DNA of 64,000 bases, from positions 59,873,254-59,937,253 of the forward strand of contig NC_085138.1 in assembly GCF_035046485.1 (NCBI RefSeq). Reading direction: 5' to 3'. The position numbers and the translations under genes were made by a program. The number at the start of each line of letters is the position of its first letter. Position 1 is the first letter of the stretch. A model generated the notes under the pieces. The model searched no databases. It was not told the origin of the DNA and saw nothing but the letters and a program-made list of their open reading frames with translations. Positions 21,307 through 34,349 of the stretch are shown one piece after another. This DNA comes from Aedes albopictus (Eukaryota > Arthropoda > Insecta > Diptera > Culicidae).

Positions 21307-24300
21307 ATTTTGAAAGGAAATCATGAAAGGCTTTCTTAGGGATCCCTTGTATAGGTTCTTGAAGGAATCTCTATAGAAATTTGTTAAATGATTTTTTGAT
21401 AAATTTATGTGAGTGAACCTCTAAACAGTTTCCTTCAATATAATCCTGGAAAAGTGGGTTTAAAAAACTTTGAACAGGTATGTGAAAAAATCCTGAATTT
21501 CTAATTTTCTGTAGAAACCACTGGAAGATTTTTTGAAGGAATCCATTGAAAATTTTGAAACAGCATCCCCGGAGAAATTTGTTAAGAAATCTTAGGGAGA
21601 TTTTATTAATGTGTCCCTGGAAGAATTTGAAGAGAAAACTTAATCAGAAATTTTAATACAATCTGTGGAAGATTTAAAATAATGCTGTAAAAAACTTTTG
21701 GAAGAATTTTCAAGAGAGATTTTTGAAAAATTGTGTGAAAAAAATTCTAGAAAACGCCTGAGAGATTTTTCGCAGAAATCGCTGGAGGAATTTCCCAAAA
21801 GAATCCGACGCAGGATTCGTTACGAGATCCATGGATAATTTTCGAAATGAATCAGTTGGAGAATTACAGGGAAGTCATTGAAGGTTTTCGAATGAATCAA
21901 CGAAAAAAAATCCGAATAAATCCCTGAAAGATCGCTTTCAAAGAAACCCTGGAACAATTTCTAAAAGAATTGCTGGAAGGTTTCATAACCCAATATTCGT
22001 GGAGATTTCTGGAAGAATCTTTAGACATATTTTAGAAGTAAAGCCTGGAAAACGTTTTAAAAGTCTCTCTGGAGGGTTCATGAGGAAATCCTGTTGGAAT
22101 CTATAGAGGAATTTCTAGAAAAAAAAAATACTGAGGTGGAGTGCTTTGGCAAATTTCTGGAGTAAACTGCAGGAGAATTTCCGAAGGAATTCCTTGAAGA
22201 ATTTCTGAGGAAAGTGCATTATAACTTGAAAATTTTCTAGAGCACTTCCTAGTGAAGTTTCTGAACAATCGCAAAAAAATTTCTAAATTGGTCCTTCAAG
22301 GATTTTGTGAAATTCTTGTAGAAATTCGTTGAGAAATTTTCGAATAAAAATTGGCGGTAGCATCTCTTAAGATAAACATAAATGGTCGTAGAATTTCAGT
22401 ATGATTCTGCTCAGGATCTGACTTTGCATTTCGAAGAAACTTGTCAGAAATTTTCCAGAATTATTCCCTGCAAGAAAGTACCACAAGCCTAGTCCCAAGA
22501 CGGATACTTGTCTTTAGTACTATGTAGATTCCGGCAAGTAAATAAAAAAAAACAAATCAGTGTCTTCTACCATGTACCCCACAAATCGCTTTCAAATTTG
22601 CCTTTTTGGCAAATCGCGAAACGATTTATTTCCAAAATGTAAATCGTGAAAAAGAAGTGTGAAAGCCTCTGATCTAGAAGAGCTATTGGATGAATTTCTG
22701 AAAGAATATATATGGAATTTCCGAATGAATTCATGGTGGGACTTCAATCAAGATTTTCTAAAAGATTGCACTATGAAATTTATGGAATAAATAATTCCAT
22801 GTGAAATATCTGAAAAGAAATCCCTGGAGTCATTTATAAAAAAATCCCTAAATACAACTTCCAAATGAACCCTTGGAAGGTTTTTCGAAAAAAAAGCTTT
22901 CGGAAATTCCTAAGGTAATGTCAAAGGAATACTTGAAGAAATTCCGAACCCTGCAGGACCTTTATTTATCAATGGACACAGTTTCTGTGGAATTTCTAAA
23001 AAAAAAATGCCTAGAGAAATTTACGAAGTTAAATTCCGGTGATAACAGTTAAAACATTGTAATTCCATAAGATTAAAATTCATACATGATGATTTCATGT
23101 TACTTCCATTTCTGAAAAAAATCATGGAGTTTGGGTTTAAATCCTTGGAAAACTTATGATGGATTTGCTAGAAAAATCTATATAATTAAAAAAAAATAAT
23201 TTCTTAAGGAATCTGTGAACGTATTTTAGAAACAATCTTTAGAGGAATATTTGAAGAAACACCTGTTATAACCTCAGTGAAAAGTTAAAAAAACGAGATT
23301 TTTTTTGAGAAAATTCCTTAATGAATTTTCTCAAAAACTCACAAGGAAATCTTCATTTTTTAGTATTCTAAGGAAATCCTCGAATTGACATTTTGTACAT
23401 ATTTCTGCTGGAATCACTGGAAGATAACATGCAAGAATCTAGTAAGAAATTCTTGCAGATATGTCTGTAGTGAACCCTTAAGAAATTCCTTCAAGAAAAT
23501 CCCTGTAGAAATTCTTGAAATAATCCCGTATTCAGTACGCGAAGAACCAGCTGTTTTTAACGCAATTTTTATAAGAATCTCACTAGAAATTTCCGAAAAA
23601 ATCCCTGTTAAATTTTCCAAAAGAAAACTAAGAGATTCTCAGAAAGATTCTTAGGAGGATTTTTTGAAGGAATCCATGGAAGGATTTCTTAAGGAATCCT
23701 TGCCGAAATTTCCAGAGTAATCTCTATGGGAATCTCTGCAGGACGCTTTGGTAAAAGCTCACGTAAATTTTCTATAAGAAATACGTTTTGGGTTTTCTAA
23801 AGGCAGCAATGAAACAATGTGTGTTACAACCATTGATATTTAAAAAAAATTGTCTTAAAAATCTCTTATGATGGGTTTCCTAAAAAAATAGAATTCCTGG
23901 ATAAATCTCATAATATAATTTCTGGAGAATTTTCTTTAGAAATCGTTATAAGCTATTTTTAATGAAATCCTAACAGAAGTACCTGAACAAACTCCTGGAT
24001 AAACTTCAATAACAACCCCAACTATTTTCCAAATAAATTTAACCCTCGAGTGATCGCGCTGTTGTATTTTGTACAACACGTTAAAAAAATCTCGCTTTTT
24101 TTACTCAGCATTAGCGTGGTGCTGACACAGGTAGTCAACCACGCGAGTTACGGAAGGTTAAGTATAAATTCGTATACAAACATTTCTGGAGAAATTTCTG
24201 AAAGAATTTGTGTTATGGCCATTATTAATGTCTGAAGAAATCCCTGGAGCTTGGACTTGGAAAACTCCTGATGGATTTCCTAGGAAAATTTCTTGAAAAA

Positions 24301-24393
24301 CTTCTCGAGAAATCTCATAACAAATTTACTGGAGGATTTTCTTTAAGTATTCTTGGAAAAATCTGTGGACGTGTTTCTAAACGAATATCTGAA

Positions 24394-24554
24394 CTCGAAT
24401 GAGTGTAATCAGTTTCGTACCTGCTGATTCCGCATCCACATGGATAACTGATACTGAGGAAGATTACAAGTGGTAGTCGAAATACGCGTATCTGTCAAAG
24501 GATAAGCAATTAGGGCGGAATTAAAAGGTACGAAACTGATTACACTCATTCGAG
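24394..24554. mobile_element. 161 bp element with 29 bp perfect TIRs
   Basis: CTCGAATGAGTGTAATCAGT at the left continues to CGTACCT and is inverted exactly at the right (AGGTACG...CATTCGAG). The centre contains GGTAGTCGAAATACGCG and is unlike the satellite around it. Too short to code. Confidence 0.7.
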
Positions 24555-25942
24555 GGTATTCTGCTTAGAGGGTTCGAAAGTCGGTACAAGAATATCTGAA
24601 GATAAAACACATGGATATACTTCAGAAAAAAATCTTAATATTCTCTTGAGATGTATCTGGATGGATTCCTGCTAAAACATTTCTGGAGAAATTATTAAAT
24701 TAGAATCCTGATATATTTTGTGGAGGAATTCCCAAAAGTATCCTTGAAGGACAGCCTTGAAGAATTTATATGAAAATACGTGAAGTAATATTTGGATAAA
24801 TCTTGGAGTTATATTTGGATAAATCTTCACTGGAATCACTGAAAAAAGTCATGCAGATATCTGTGGAGGAATTCCTTTATGGATTTCTGAAGTCAACCCT
24901 CAAGAAAATCAAAGTGAGATTCCTAGAGTCATTACTACAGGAGCTTCCAATAGAGTTCTTGGAGAAATGTTTGTATGAATCCCTCAATGAACTTCGTAAA
25001 GAATCCCTGAACATTTTCTTCAGAAAAGCTGATGGATTTCCTTTAAAAGTTTCCTTAGAAAAATTAATCAAAATTCTTAGAAAAATTTCTTAATATAATT
25101 CCTAGTGGACTTTCCTCAGGGATTCCTGAAGGAATCTGTAAACGTATATCAAGAGTTCTTTTTTCAAAAAATCGAAAAAAACACCTGGATAGATGAAGAA
25201 TTAAAAAAAAAAGTTGAGAGTTTTCTGGAGCAATCCCTATACAAACGTTTCTGAGCAAAATTCTAAAAAAATGCTGCAAGATTCTGTGGAGGAATTCTTA
25301 GAAGTATCCTAAGACATCCTGAAGGAATTTTTGGAAAAAAGAAACATCCATGAAGGAAAGATTTCATGTATTCATTCTGGTGGATTAAAAAACTACAAGA
25401 ATTTCAGATCAATAGCTCGAGGAAATTTCTGAAGCAATTCTTCACTGAGAAAAATCTGGATACTTAGGGATTTTTAGCAGTTCCTGAAAGATTTTATGAA
25501 GGAATTCTTGGAGTTGTTTCTGAAGGAATCTCTGGAATATTTTATGTTACATTCTTTGGAGATTTTTTAAATAAATCAGCGGAAGATTTTGTGAGTTGAT
25601 ACTTTTAAAGAATCCTGAAAGAGAATTGTGGAATCCACTAAAGATTTTCCGAATAAATCCTTGAAAAAATATCTGGCGAAATTCTGAAATACTTGAAAAC
25701 AATTCTGAAGTAATCTCAATAGAAATTTTTGCAAAATTCTCATTAGGATTTTGTAGATGCATTCCATGGAGCAATTTCGTCAGTAATCCATGGCAGAATA
25801 AAAAAAAAGTTCTTAGACAGTTTCTAAATTCTAAAGAATTTCTAAAGGCCTTTACGAAAAAAAATCTGAGGGTTTCCATGGATTTTTTTTTCAAAGAATT
25901 TGTCGGCGATATTTCAGGAAAGGTAAATTTCTGAATAAAATT

Positions 25943-26842
25943 GAGCATGAGCATGAGCATGAGCATAGATGACCGCACAATTCGTAGTTGCTACTCCGTG
26001 ATTGACCAGATCAATCGAAATTGCACAAGGAACCAATGAATAGGGCTTAGGACTAGCTTACTATTCTCAATGTACACAGTTCGAGAGCTCTCAACTTTAA
26101 TAAGGTCAATAACGGCGCCGGCCACGTCCTTACGGTCATCGAGGATGGAAGGGAATGTTAGTAAGACAAACGTTGTTATAAAGACCGCGAATCGCTGCAT
26201 CTCCACGTTTGTCTCAGGAAGGATTTTTTTGTTAGTAGGGTAAGGTACATTGTCAGTCCGGGAGTCACCTATGGTTGGTGATATGATTTGACAATGGATC
26301 AATATACACAAACCGCCGTTAACAACCGACCACTTTTCGACGCAAAAACTAGCCAAAGAGAAAATTCTGTCGCGCGTCTCCACTCCACTAGGGAGCAGAA
26401 ACCTTTAGTCTATTCCACACAGAAATACACTAAACGCGACTCACTTGCCGGCGCCCGGATTTTTTTTCTCGACCGGCGAACCCGAACTAACATTTTTTGT
26501 GCAAATGCAAAAAAAAATGAAAGAAAATATTCATTATCAACTAAAAATGTATTGGGAACCAGCGCCGACGGGAAACGAAAAATTCGGAACCGATTCGAGC
26601 CACGACGCGTCCACCGCACACTCTGAAATGCGCGCGAAACGGAGGCCAGAAAAATGAACGACGACGACGCGAACAGTAATCGAACCATCCCTTCCAAAGC
26701 TTTTCGCACTGATTGATGATGTCGCTTCTCTTCCCAACATCTCACACCGAAACGCGCGCGAAACGGAGGCCAGAAAAATGAACGACGACGACGCGAACAG
26801 TAATCGAACCATCTCTTGCGAAGCTTTTCGCACTGACTCGAA
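25943..26842. repeat. Dispersed element with (GAGCAT)n end and minisatellite end (copy 2)
   Basis: It opens with a GAGCAT run (about 25945-25966) and a body related to 8093-8900. It ends with two tandem copies (about 26630-26740 and 26755-26842) of a unit containing GGAGGCCAGAAAAATGAACG and CGACGACGCGAACAGTAATC. The tandem unit differs from that of copy 1 although both carry CGACGACGCG. Confidence 0.6.
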
Positions 26843-28300
26843 AGGTAAATTTCTGAATAAAATTGTGCAAGAATTGGAAGATTTTTTGAAGAATCTGAAA
26901 AAGGTTATCTTTCTGGAACAATCTCTGAGAAATTTGTCAAGAAACCCCTGTAGAAAATTTTTGATGGAACTAATGGAGTAATTTCTGATGTAACTTTTGG
27001 AGGAGAATATCTTATCTTATATTAACTTCATGGAGGAATTATTTAAATAATGACAGGAAGAATTTCTGATAAAACAGCTGGACAAATTTCTCAAAGAATC
27101 ATTCGGATGTAATATCAACCAATTGCTGGAGTAATTTCTAGAGGATTTTTTGAAAGCATATCTGCAGGAATTTCTAGGAAATGCTTGGACAAATCTCTGG
27201 ATGAATCTCTACAGAAATTTCAAAAGGAATCCTAATAAGATGTTCTGTTGGAAGCTTTGGAGGATATTCTTAACGGATTACTGAAGAGTTTTTTTTTTAA
27301 CAATCACTGGCAGAATTTCTAAATGTGGGAATTTCCAAAAACAAAAAAAAAATCCCAAGAATATTTCTGGAAAATTTTATTGAAGGATTTCTAGGGGATT
27401 TCTCGTAAGATTTTCTGAAGAAATCTCCAGAGCTACTTCTAGCGGAAACTCCCTTAATGCTTTTCTGGAAGAATTTTTATGCAATCTATTGGTAATTGTA
27501 AAACATACAGTACAGTTTCTACAGGAATCCGTGGTAGATTTCTTGAAAGAAAGAAATTTTCTTAAGTCAACCAAACAAATAAAAGGAAAGGAAGCCACGA
27601 AAGACTTTCTAAAGAAGTTTTTGCAGAAACTTCTAAAGGAGACTCCAGAAGAACTTTGAGAGTAATTTTTGAAGGAATCTCTAGATTTTTTTTTTCAGAA
27701 TCCCTGATAGAATTTCTCGTAAAATCGCTAGGGTATTTTCGAAAGGAATTCTTATATGAGCATCTGAAGGAAACTGTGTAGTAATGTATAAAAGAATCTG
27801 TTGAAGATTTGGTAAAGGAATCGCTGGAATAACTTTCGACGAAGAATACAGATGAATTTCCTAATAAATCCCCTTCATAATTTCTTAAAAAATGGCTGGA
27901 CGATTTACTAAATGAATCTATGCAAGAATATATGAGTCGGTGGAAGATTTTCTGAGAGAAGGGGAAGAGTTTTGATGGATTTCCTGGAGTCATTGCTTCA
28001 GTAATCAGCTTCTTAAGGAAGGTTTTGTGAAACTTCTGGAAGAGTCTTGAGATGAATTTCTGGAAGAAACTCTGGGAGAATGTCTGAACAAATTCGTTTA
28101 GGAATTTATAGATTTTCTTAAAGAAAAATATCCAAGACAATCCCTAGTGTCGCTTCTGTAGTTATCTCAGGAAGAATATCTTCCGGAATTTCTAATCCAA
28201 CTCCTGAAAAAAGTTTCCGATAAATCTCTAAGAAATTTTTAAGGAGCATCCATGAAGCATTCTGGGGAAATTTTTGGAGAAAATTCCGAAAGAAGCGCTG

Positions 28301-29835
28301 GATATTTTTCTAAAAATATTTTTTGAAAGAACCCTTCGAATGTTTTTCTGAAGTAATTCCTGAAGGATTAAAAAAAAAAACAGAACAATCTGAAAAATCA
28401 CACCGACGATTTTTTTTCTGCAATTACGAAGACACAATTTGTTTGTAGAATAATGTAGCTGGTTTTCTTCCATTTATGTTGGAACAATAATTTCCATACA
28501 AACTTTTCGTATATTTTAAAGTTCATGGAAGCGCAAAAACACATCGTGGAGCATGAGTAAAGCCATGAAGAAACTTTTAAAAATAGGTCTTTTCAAAGAA
28601 GCATATTCTCATACTGGGAGTTAACAAAATGTGCCTAAAGAGGTGCTTATTCTGTTAGTAACTTCTTCCAAGTCGGGTCCTCTTGTCTTTATTCAACCTG
28701 CACAAGCAAGTCGCTGCTGTCGAGTGTCGACTCTGTTTCTATCCGGCTGCTTGCCTGCCTAGTGCCTACTGCTGTTGGTGCCCATCTCAGTTCAAAGGTG
28801 TGTGTGGGTGTGTTTATTTTGGAAATCAGTGACACCTCTCTGGGTCCGCTGCTCCAAGGGGACCCAAGGTCGGTTTTGTTGATATTTATGAGAGGTGTTT
28901 CGGTTATGTCGATGGCTGATTTTTTTTTTGTGTTGCTGTAGGATCGAAGACGGAAGTTGCCCGGCGGCGGCCAGCGCACCGGAATGGGACAGATTTTTAT
29001 ACATTCTGAGAAATCGATGCCCCCAGGTGGGCAATAAGAAAGTTTTCACCTCGCCTCGGCTGGCGTGATTGGGAGTGCATGAATTTTAGATGAGACATTG
29101 GGGGATATTGAATGATGATGGCTTTCCTTTGATGGGCTTGTTTTGGATTAGGAAGTTTATCATTTTTTAATTTGATTTGTTCAAATAAGAAGTTTGTTTG
29201 AGTTGGTAGTGTGTGAACGACACATTCAGTTCTCGATATGGTCCACGACCTTTCCAAAAATACATTTGTTAGAACTGGTGTGGTGATTATGCTTGCTATT
29301 TTGATTAAAAGCGTTAGAAATGCAAATGCTGAAATTAACTCGTAGCCCGGGTTTCAAAGAAAATGTTAAAGAACGAAGAATTACAGCAGCTGATGTGGCG
29401 AATGTTCACTACATTCCACAACCATCCAAAATTGTGTGGCAATTTATTTTCCATACAAATGCATTCGTGACCACTGACCAGTCCCGAATATCATTCCAAG
29501 CACGAGTATTACCACCGCACTGAAATATTTCCACGTTAACTAACGTACCCACTAAATGCAAATATGGTCTAATTTGATTACGCATTAGTGCTCTCTGCTG
29601 TTATCTTGTGGGCCATATAGGAGAAAAAAATAAGATAACGAACAGCACGCGCAATGGTCTATGGAAACATTCATTGGCGTAGCGAGCCACCCATTTCGGT
29701 CCCATATGAACTGTTGTTGTGCAAAAGTTTAGCCAAATTGGAAATTTTCAGGCCAGTCGTTCAGAATTTCCATAACATGTTATTGCTGTTTTTCTTATCA
29801 GTTCATCCAGAGTGCACTTGTGTTGCCATGAGTTG
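28301..29835. other. TE-poor island, no gene recognised
   Basis: From about 28680 the sequence is compositionally balanced, with TGTGTGGGTGTGT and GGCGGCGGCC patches. Overlapping minus-strand ORFs (28689-29257) show no domain. It could be host intronic sequence. Confidence 0.35.
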
Positions 29836-30180
29836 TCTTCTTCTTCTTCTTCTTCTTCTTCTTCTTCTTCTTCTTCTTCTTCTTCTTCTTCTTCTTCTTC
29901 TTCTTCTTCTTCTTCTTCTTCTACTACTACATGGCTCTACGTCCGCACTGGAACTTGGCCTGCCTCGCTTCAACTTAGTGTTCTTTGAGCACTTCCACAG
30001 TTATTAATTGAAGGGCTTTTTTTTGCCTGCTATTGCATGAATTTGTATATTGTGCGGCAAGTACAATGCTACTCTATGCCCAGGGAGTCGAGAAAATTTT
30101 CCCGACCGGAACGGGAATCGAACCCGCCGTCTCCGGATTGGCGATCCATAGCCTTAACCACTAGGCTCACTGGAGACCCC
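29836..30180 (-). mobile_element. Feilai-like SINE with expanded (TTC)n tail
   Basis: The minus-strand copy has a B box (reverse of GGAATCGAACCC) and an A box (reverse of CCACTAGGCTCA). The tail is an expanded (CTT)n microsatellite of about 28 units (29836-29923). A likely target duplication is ATGAGTTGT/ATGAGGTGT. The expansion of the GAA tail is the notable difference from the other copies. Confidence 0.85.
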
Positions 30181-30421
30181 TATGAGGTGTCATCAATTAT
30201 ACGGTGTCCACCACCTCAGTTTTGTGGTGAGCCAATTCCAGTTTCCTGGATCTCATTCAAGCCAACGATCTCCACCCCCACCGGGAACTCTAACCTCCAA
30301 ACCTCGTCGTACTTGACATTCCATAGCACCGAACTCACCTTCTGGTGTTATGTGAAAGCACTTGCGACCCACCTCTGTGTCGTTAACTAGTACTCGATTC
30401 TGGAAGTAACTTTCGAATATA

Positions 30422-31210
30422 TTATACCCGGGTACTCCCAGACGCTGGAGCGTATCGGCAATAGCCGACCAACTGGCGCTCTAGAACGCGTTGCTTACAT
30501 CCAGAGTCACTACTGCACAGGCATTTCTGCATATCACACCTGAACATCTCGGGAGCCTCTGCAATAGCTACTTTTAAGGCCAGGATCAGAACTCCGTCCG
30601 GACCTGGGGCCTTACCTACGCTAAGGGCCTTTGCTATTCCCGCAAGTTTCACATCGGTGACCTCCTCCTCATCGACAGCTTCAGTCCCCGGCTGTCCTTC
30701 GAAAGGTGGCCAAGGACGCGGAAAAAGCCCCTCGATGAGCCCCGTAGAGATTGCTCTGTAGGAACCATTACACCTCTCGTTTTGGTCATCACGATTCTGC
30801 AGGCATCACCCCACGGATTTGCATTGCCACTCTGACAGAGACCCTCGAAGCAGGCCTTTTTGCTTGCCTGTATCTCGGTCATCAGCGCGGCTTTTTCAGC
30901 GGTGAACACCACCCGTCGTTCGTTTCGCTCTTCCTCAGATCGTGCTCGCTGCATCAGCCGCCCAGCCCGTAGACAAGCGCGGCGCAGGGCCGCAATCGAT
31001 TGAGTCCGGTGGTCTCCCATTTAAAGGGTGGACTCGCCTAGGCTTGGTTACCGCGCACGCACGTGAGAGCACCGCTACCAGCTGGTCACCGTCTAAATCA
31101 AGTCGGTCTCGCTCACAGCGGAGTGTCTCCCAAAATACCCCTTCGTCGAAGTACATATGATGTCTTTCACCTGCAAGGACTTGGCCTTGGCCAGGGATGG
31201 GAAGACTCAC
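30422..31210 (-). pseudogene. R1-type non-LTR retrotransposon fragment (ORF2)
   Basis: Minus-strand frames read ACFEGLCQSGNANPWGDACR and then IVMTKTRG, followed after a break by VGKAPGPDGV (30652 downward). This is the linker and reverse-transcriptase entry of R1/LOA-like non-LTR elements (family pattern NANPWGDAYR..., GKAPGPDGI). An upstream piece ends PRRVHPLNGRPP. At least two frame changes are present, and the endonuclease, the rest of RT and the 3' end are missing. Confidence 0.7.
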
Positions 31211-31246
31211 TTTTATAGGTTTACACTCACTTGCTATTTTCTCTGC

Positions 31247-31474
31247 TCAGAAGCGTGCAATCAAAAAACAATGTATGGCCGACTTTCACCTTGTGATTTT
31301 GTCTAAAAGTTTGCCGAAGAGAGTGTAATTTACATTCACCTCGTGAAGAGATGACTTCTCAGCTCCCTCACGACTTCTGTATGCGTGTGCGACCCCTACT
31401 TTATTCGGAAAACTTTTAGACAAAACCATTAGCTAAAGTTGTCCATACATCGTTTCTTGATTGCACGCTTCTGA
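31247..31474. mobile_element. 228 bp MITE with TCAGAAGCGTGCAATC ends
   Basis: TCAGAAGCGTGCAATCAA at the left is inverted at the right as TTGATTGCACGCTTCTGA. TTTTGTCTAAAAGTTT is also mirrored inside by AAACTTTTAGACAAAA. It separates the R1 and BEL/Pao fragments. Confidence 0.75.
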
Positions 31475-31489
31475 ACTGAGAAACAGCTT

Positions 31490-33560
31490 TTTCAGGCCCT
31501 CCCTTCCCAGCTTTCCAGGACGCCTGGCTGGAGTCCGACTTGCCGACATTACTCGGCATTAGTCGCTTTACACCTTGAATTGGGGTTAGTAGTCCTATTC
31601 TTAGCTGGCGACTACGCGGCTAACTCGCAAGCGAGGGGGTTCGTCAGGTCCCGCGATTGTAATTTCTGCTGCCCTGAGTAACCGACCTCTGAAGCACTCC
31701 ATTAGACGTCAGAACGTCGTACAATGAATCCCATCTGCTCCCTCGTAGACCTTCACAATCCCGCACAAATAAAAATAATGAGATTTACACGTCATGTAAA
31801 CTTCATTTTAGTCATGTAAACTTCATGTTATGATGGTTTACATGATATATAATGTAAATTTGTGTTATATGTCATGTAGACACTCAGAGTCATGCTAAAT
31901 TACATGACATATAATGGAAGTTTACATGATATTTCATGAACTTTACATGATATGTCATGTAAACTTCTGTGATATCCCACGCTCCAATTATGTGCATCAT
32001 ATGTCACAGAATTTTACACTCTTTTTTCGATCTGTGTGCCATGCTTCTAGCTGTTTCTTAAACCAAGCATTTACCAGCATCATCAGCTTGTAGTTGGATA
32101 ACCATTTTGTTCGGATGTTGACTAGAGGCAGATACTCCCTCAGCAACTTCGACCAGAACATATCCAAAAGATGCCGGGTGTGGTCCTAGTTTGTCCTCAG
32201 CGCTGTGACACCTCAGAAGAGCTAAGCATCAAGAAATGATTGGGTGTAATGAAATCACCATGCTCAGATTCGAGCGGTACGTAGGTTGACTATGGACTGC
32301 GCTTCAATGAGGTAGAAGGTTTCTTCGTCCGGCTTTCATTCGGATAAAATGATACTCATGTGGGGTAGCAGGCGAGTTGAAATGCCATTGCGTATAGGCG
32401 ATTATAAACGTTTCTGCTAGGTTTTTGTTGATGCTGATTATCTCCTCATTCAGAGATCTGAACTCATCTGCGCTGATGAAGTTGGTCTCCTGAACATCCC
32501 TCGCCTAGCTAGAAACCTTGGAATGATCACCATGCACGTCTGATAGGCTTCCCATCCCTTCAAGGTGCACGGCTTGTACTGTGAGGCACGTTACAAGCCT
32601 CACCTATCTCTTCACCTCGTACCTCCGAAATAGTATCGGGATGGGCCCGCAGTAATCTACACCGATGTATGCAAACGCACGGACGTGAGGAGTTATCCGA
32701 GCTTCTGTGGAACCAACTTGGGATATCGTGAGCAAGCTTTGTAGACAGTGCTCCAAGCACACTGTTTCGCAGCAACCTGTCGAACAATGATATAAAGACT
32801 GGAGACGTAGAATCTATGGCGTATTTCGTTGAGCACGGTTTGGCCATGCTGCTCTAGATGCCGATTGACGCGAAGTGTATGTAGTTCGTCAGAGTAGACT
32901 TCCGCTTGCTCATAGGCACATAGGCAGTAGTTCTGATCAAACGTTGAAAACTGGAAAATCTCCTGAAATCGAAGAGTGGTTACTCTGCCGTTGCTCTTCC
33001 ACCATATCTGCCATTCATTCTCCGATCCTTTGCCGACTGGGAAAGTCTTGGTAATCTGGTGACCCTAACTGTCGTGTCTCACGACCACTCCTCAGCGTTC
33101 CTATTCTTGAAGTATTGGGCCGACAAAAGCGAGCAGATCGATCAGAAGGTTACCACGTCCATGACGTTTTCAGTCAAGTCTAGACCCTTCATTAACTAAG
33201 AGTTGAATGAGATCCCTTCAATTTTAGCTGCGGCATCCCAGACGACTCGAACCTTGCATGTTTTGTTCGGGTTTGTCACAACCCTTGTCACAACATCTGA
33301 GGACAAGTTACACAGCCGCCGAGGATCACTGTTGTTCGCCTTCTCTTTGGTTAACTCTATAACTACACTATACAGCTCGGGGTTCCTACCAAGTCGATGT
33401 TTCAAACCTTTGAGGCGATCTTCTGTCATAGCCCGGCTGTCCGGGAACTCGTTGTAGTCGTTCCTCCATAGGAGATCAGTCTGGCATCTTCCAGATGGCA
33501 TGCGGATGGTCTTTATCTCTATAATCACACGGCCGTCCTCTGCTTCGATTCTCGTTACAA
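31490..33560 (-). pseudogene. BEL/Pao retrotransposon remnant (RT and integrase pieces)
   Basis: Minus-strand 33528-33196 reads KTIRMPSGRCQTDLLWRNDY and, after FPDS..., RVVWDAAAKIEGISFNS: the region before and into BEL/Pao reverse transcriptase. At 32850-32560 an out-of-frame CVCIHRCRLLRAHPD corresponds to the integrase GVDYCGP area. At 32420-32220 WHFNSPATPH and an EAQSIVNLRTA-like segment match the integrase C-terminal half, in the correct order. Frames are repeatedly broken, most of RT and all RNase H are missing, and no LTR was found. A palindrome-rich ATGTAAAC/GTTTACAT patch occurs at 31780-31980. Confidence 0.65.
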
Positions 33561-33839
33561 TTGCAAATTTCTGGAAAGGGGTTTAATAGGGCCCCAGGAA
33601 ATTTGGGCTTCTCATTACAAAAAGGTACTAAGTTTCATACAAAATGCGGTACCTGATTGGGACAAACGCCATTTGCTGAGAGGATAGTCACTCCTGATAG
33701 TGTCGGTCCTTTTTAGTATGGCAAAAAAAATTAAGAGGATGATGCTACAATAGATCAAATTAATGGTCGCAGTGCCATTATGTCTCCAACAAGGAAAAAA
33801 ATAGTCTATGTCATCTATGTTCTATGTAGTCTTAATTTA

Positions 33840-34230
33840 ATCATACAATCATACATCCAGTAACTCCCTGGAGTTTAGGCCATCTGATCTACAACTGTAA
33901 TCAGTGATCTATTGGAGCATTATGAATGAAATTTATGCTTATACAGCCTCATATAACTATGTGTTGTCAAGTGGTGAGTTCATAGCCAGTTGGTGGAACT
34001 ACAAAAACTTCCTTGAGTATAGATCATCGGATCTACTAACGTAGTTGGTTACCTGTAAGAGCTTTATGACTAAAGTTCATACTCACACAGCCTCAGGTAG
34101 CTATGGTGTATCAAGTGGTAAGTTCGATGATTTTTTTAAAGAGTTTCTACAAACGTATGTATTTAGTTGTCTCTAAGAGTATTAGGGTTATGGTGTGAGT
34201 ATGAACCTCATATAACTACGATCGAAACGC
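33840..34230. repeat. Tandem repeat, period about 150 bp
   Basis: Two clear diverged units occur: CACAGCCTCAGGTAGCTATG and TACAGCCTCATATAACTATG lie about 151 bp apart, each followed by a TCAAGTGGTRAGTTC motif. A third partial unit follows near 34140-34210. It is non-coding. Confidence 0.6.
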
Positions 34231-34349
34231 TTAGTAAAGTAATGTAAAGTATATGGTAGAGACGAACCAGCCAAGGGCTGAAAGTCTCTTTAATAAAGAC
34301 AAATCAATCAATAAAGTATATGATGTATGTAATATAGTAAAGTAACTAA

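Larger units (their letters stand above)
19950..28300. repeat. Degenerate GGAATTTCTGGA-type satellite, purine orientation
   Basis: About 8 kb is built mainly of decayed units such as GAAGGAATTTCTGGAAG and GAGAAATTCCT, in the opposite strand sense to 16.55-18.24 kb. It is interrupted by a tRNA-like/SINE-like patch and neighbour (20935-21310), a small TIR element (24394-24554) and the (GAGCAT)n element (25943-26842). Open frames inside are repeat artefacts; none carries a domain I recognise. Confidence 0.75.

Noticed and set aside
26410..26833. Two near-identical minus-strand ORFs (RLLFASSSFIFLASVSRAF)
   Set aside because: They are the tandem minisatellite read twice, not a gene family.
29836..29923. 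Poly-Leu protein segment
   Set aside because: Translation of the (CTT)n SINE tail.
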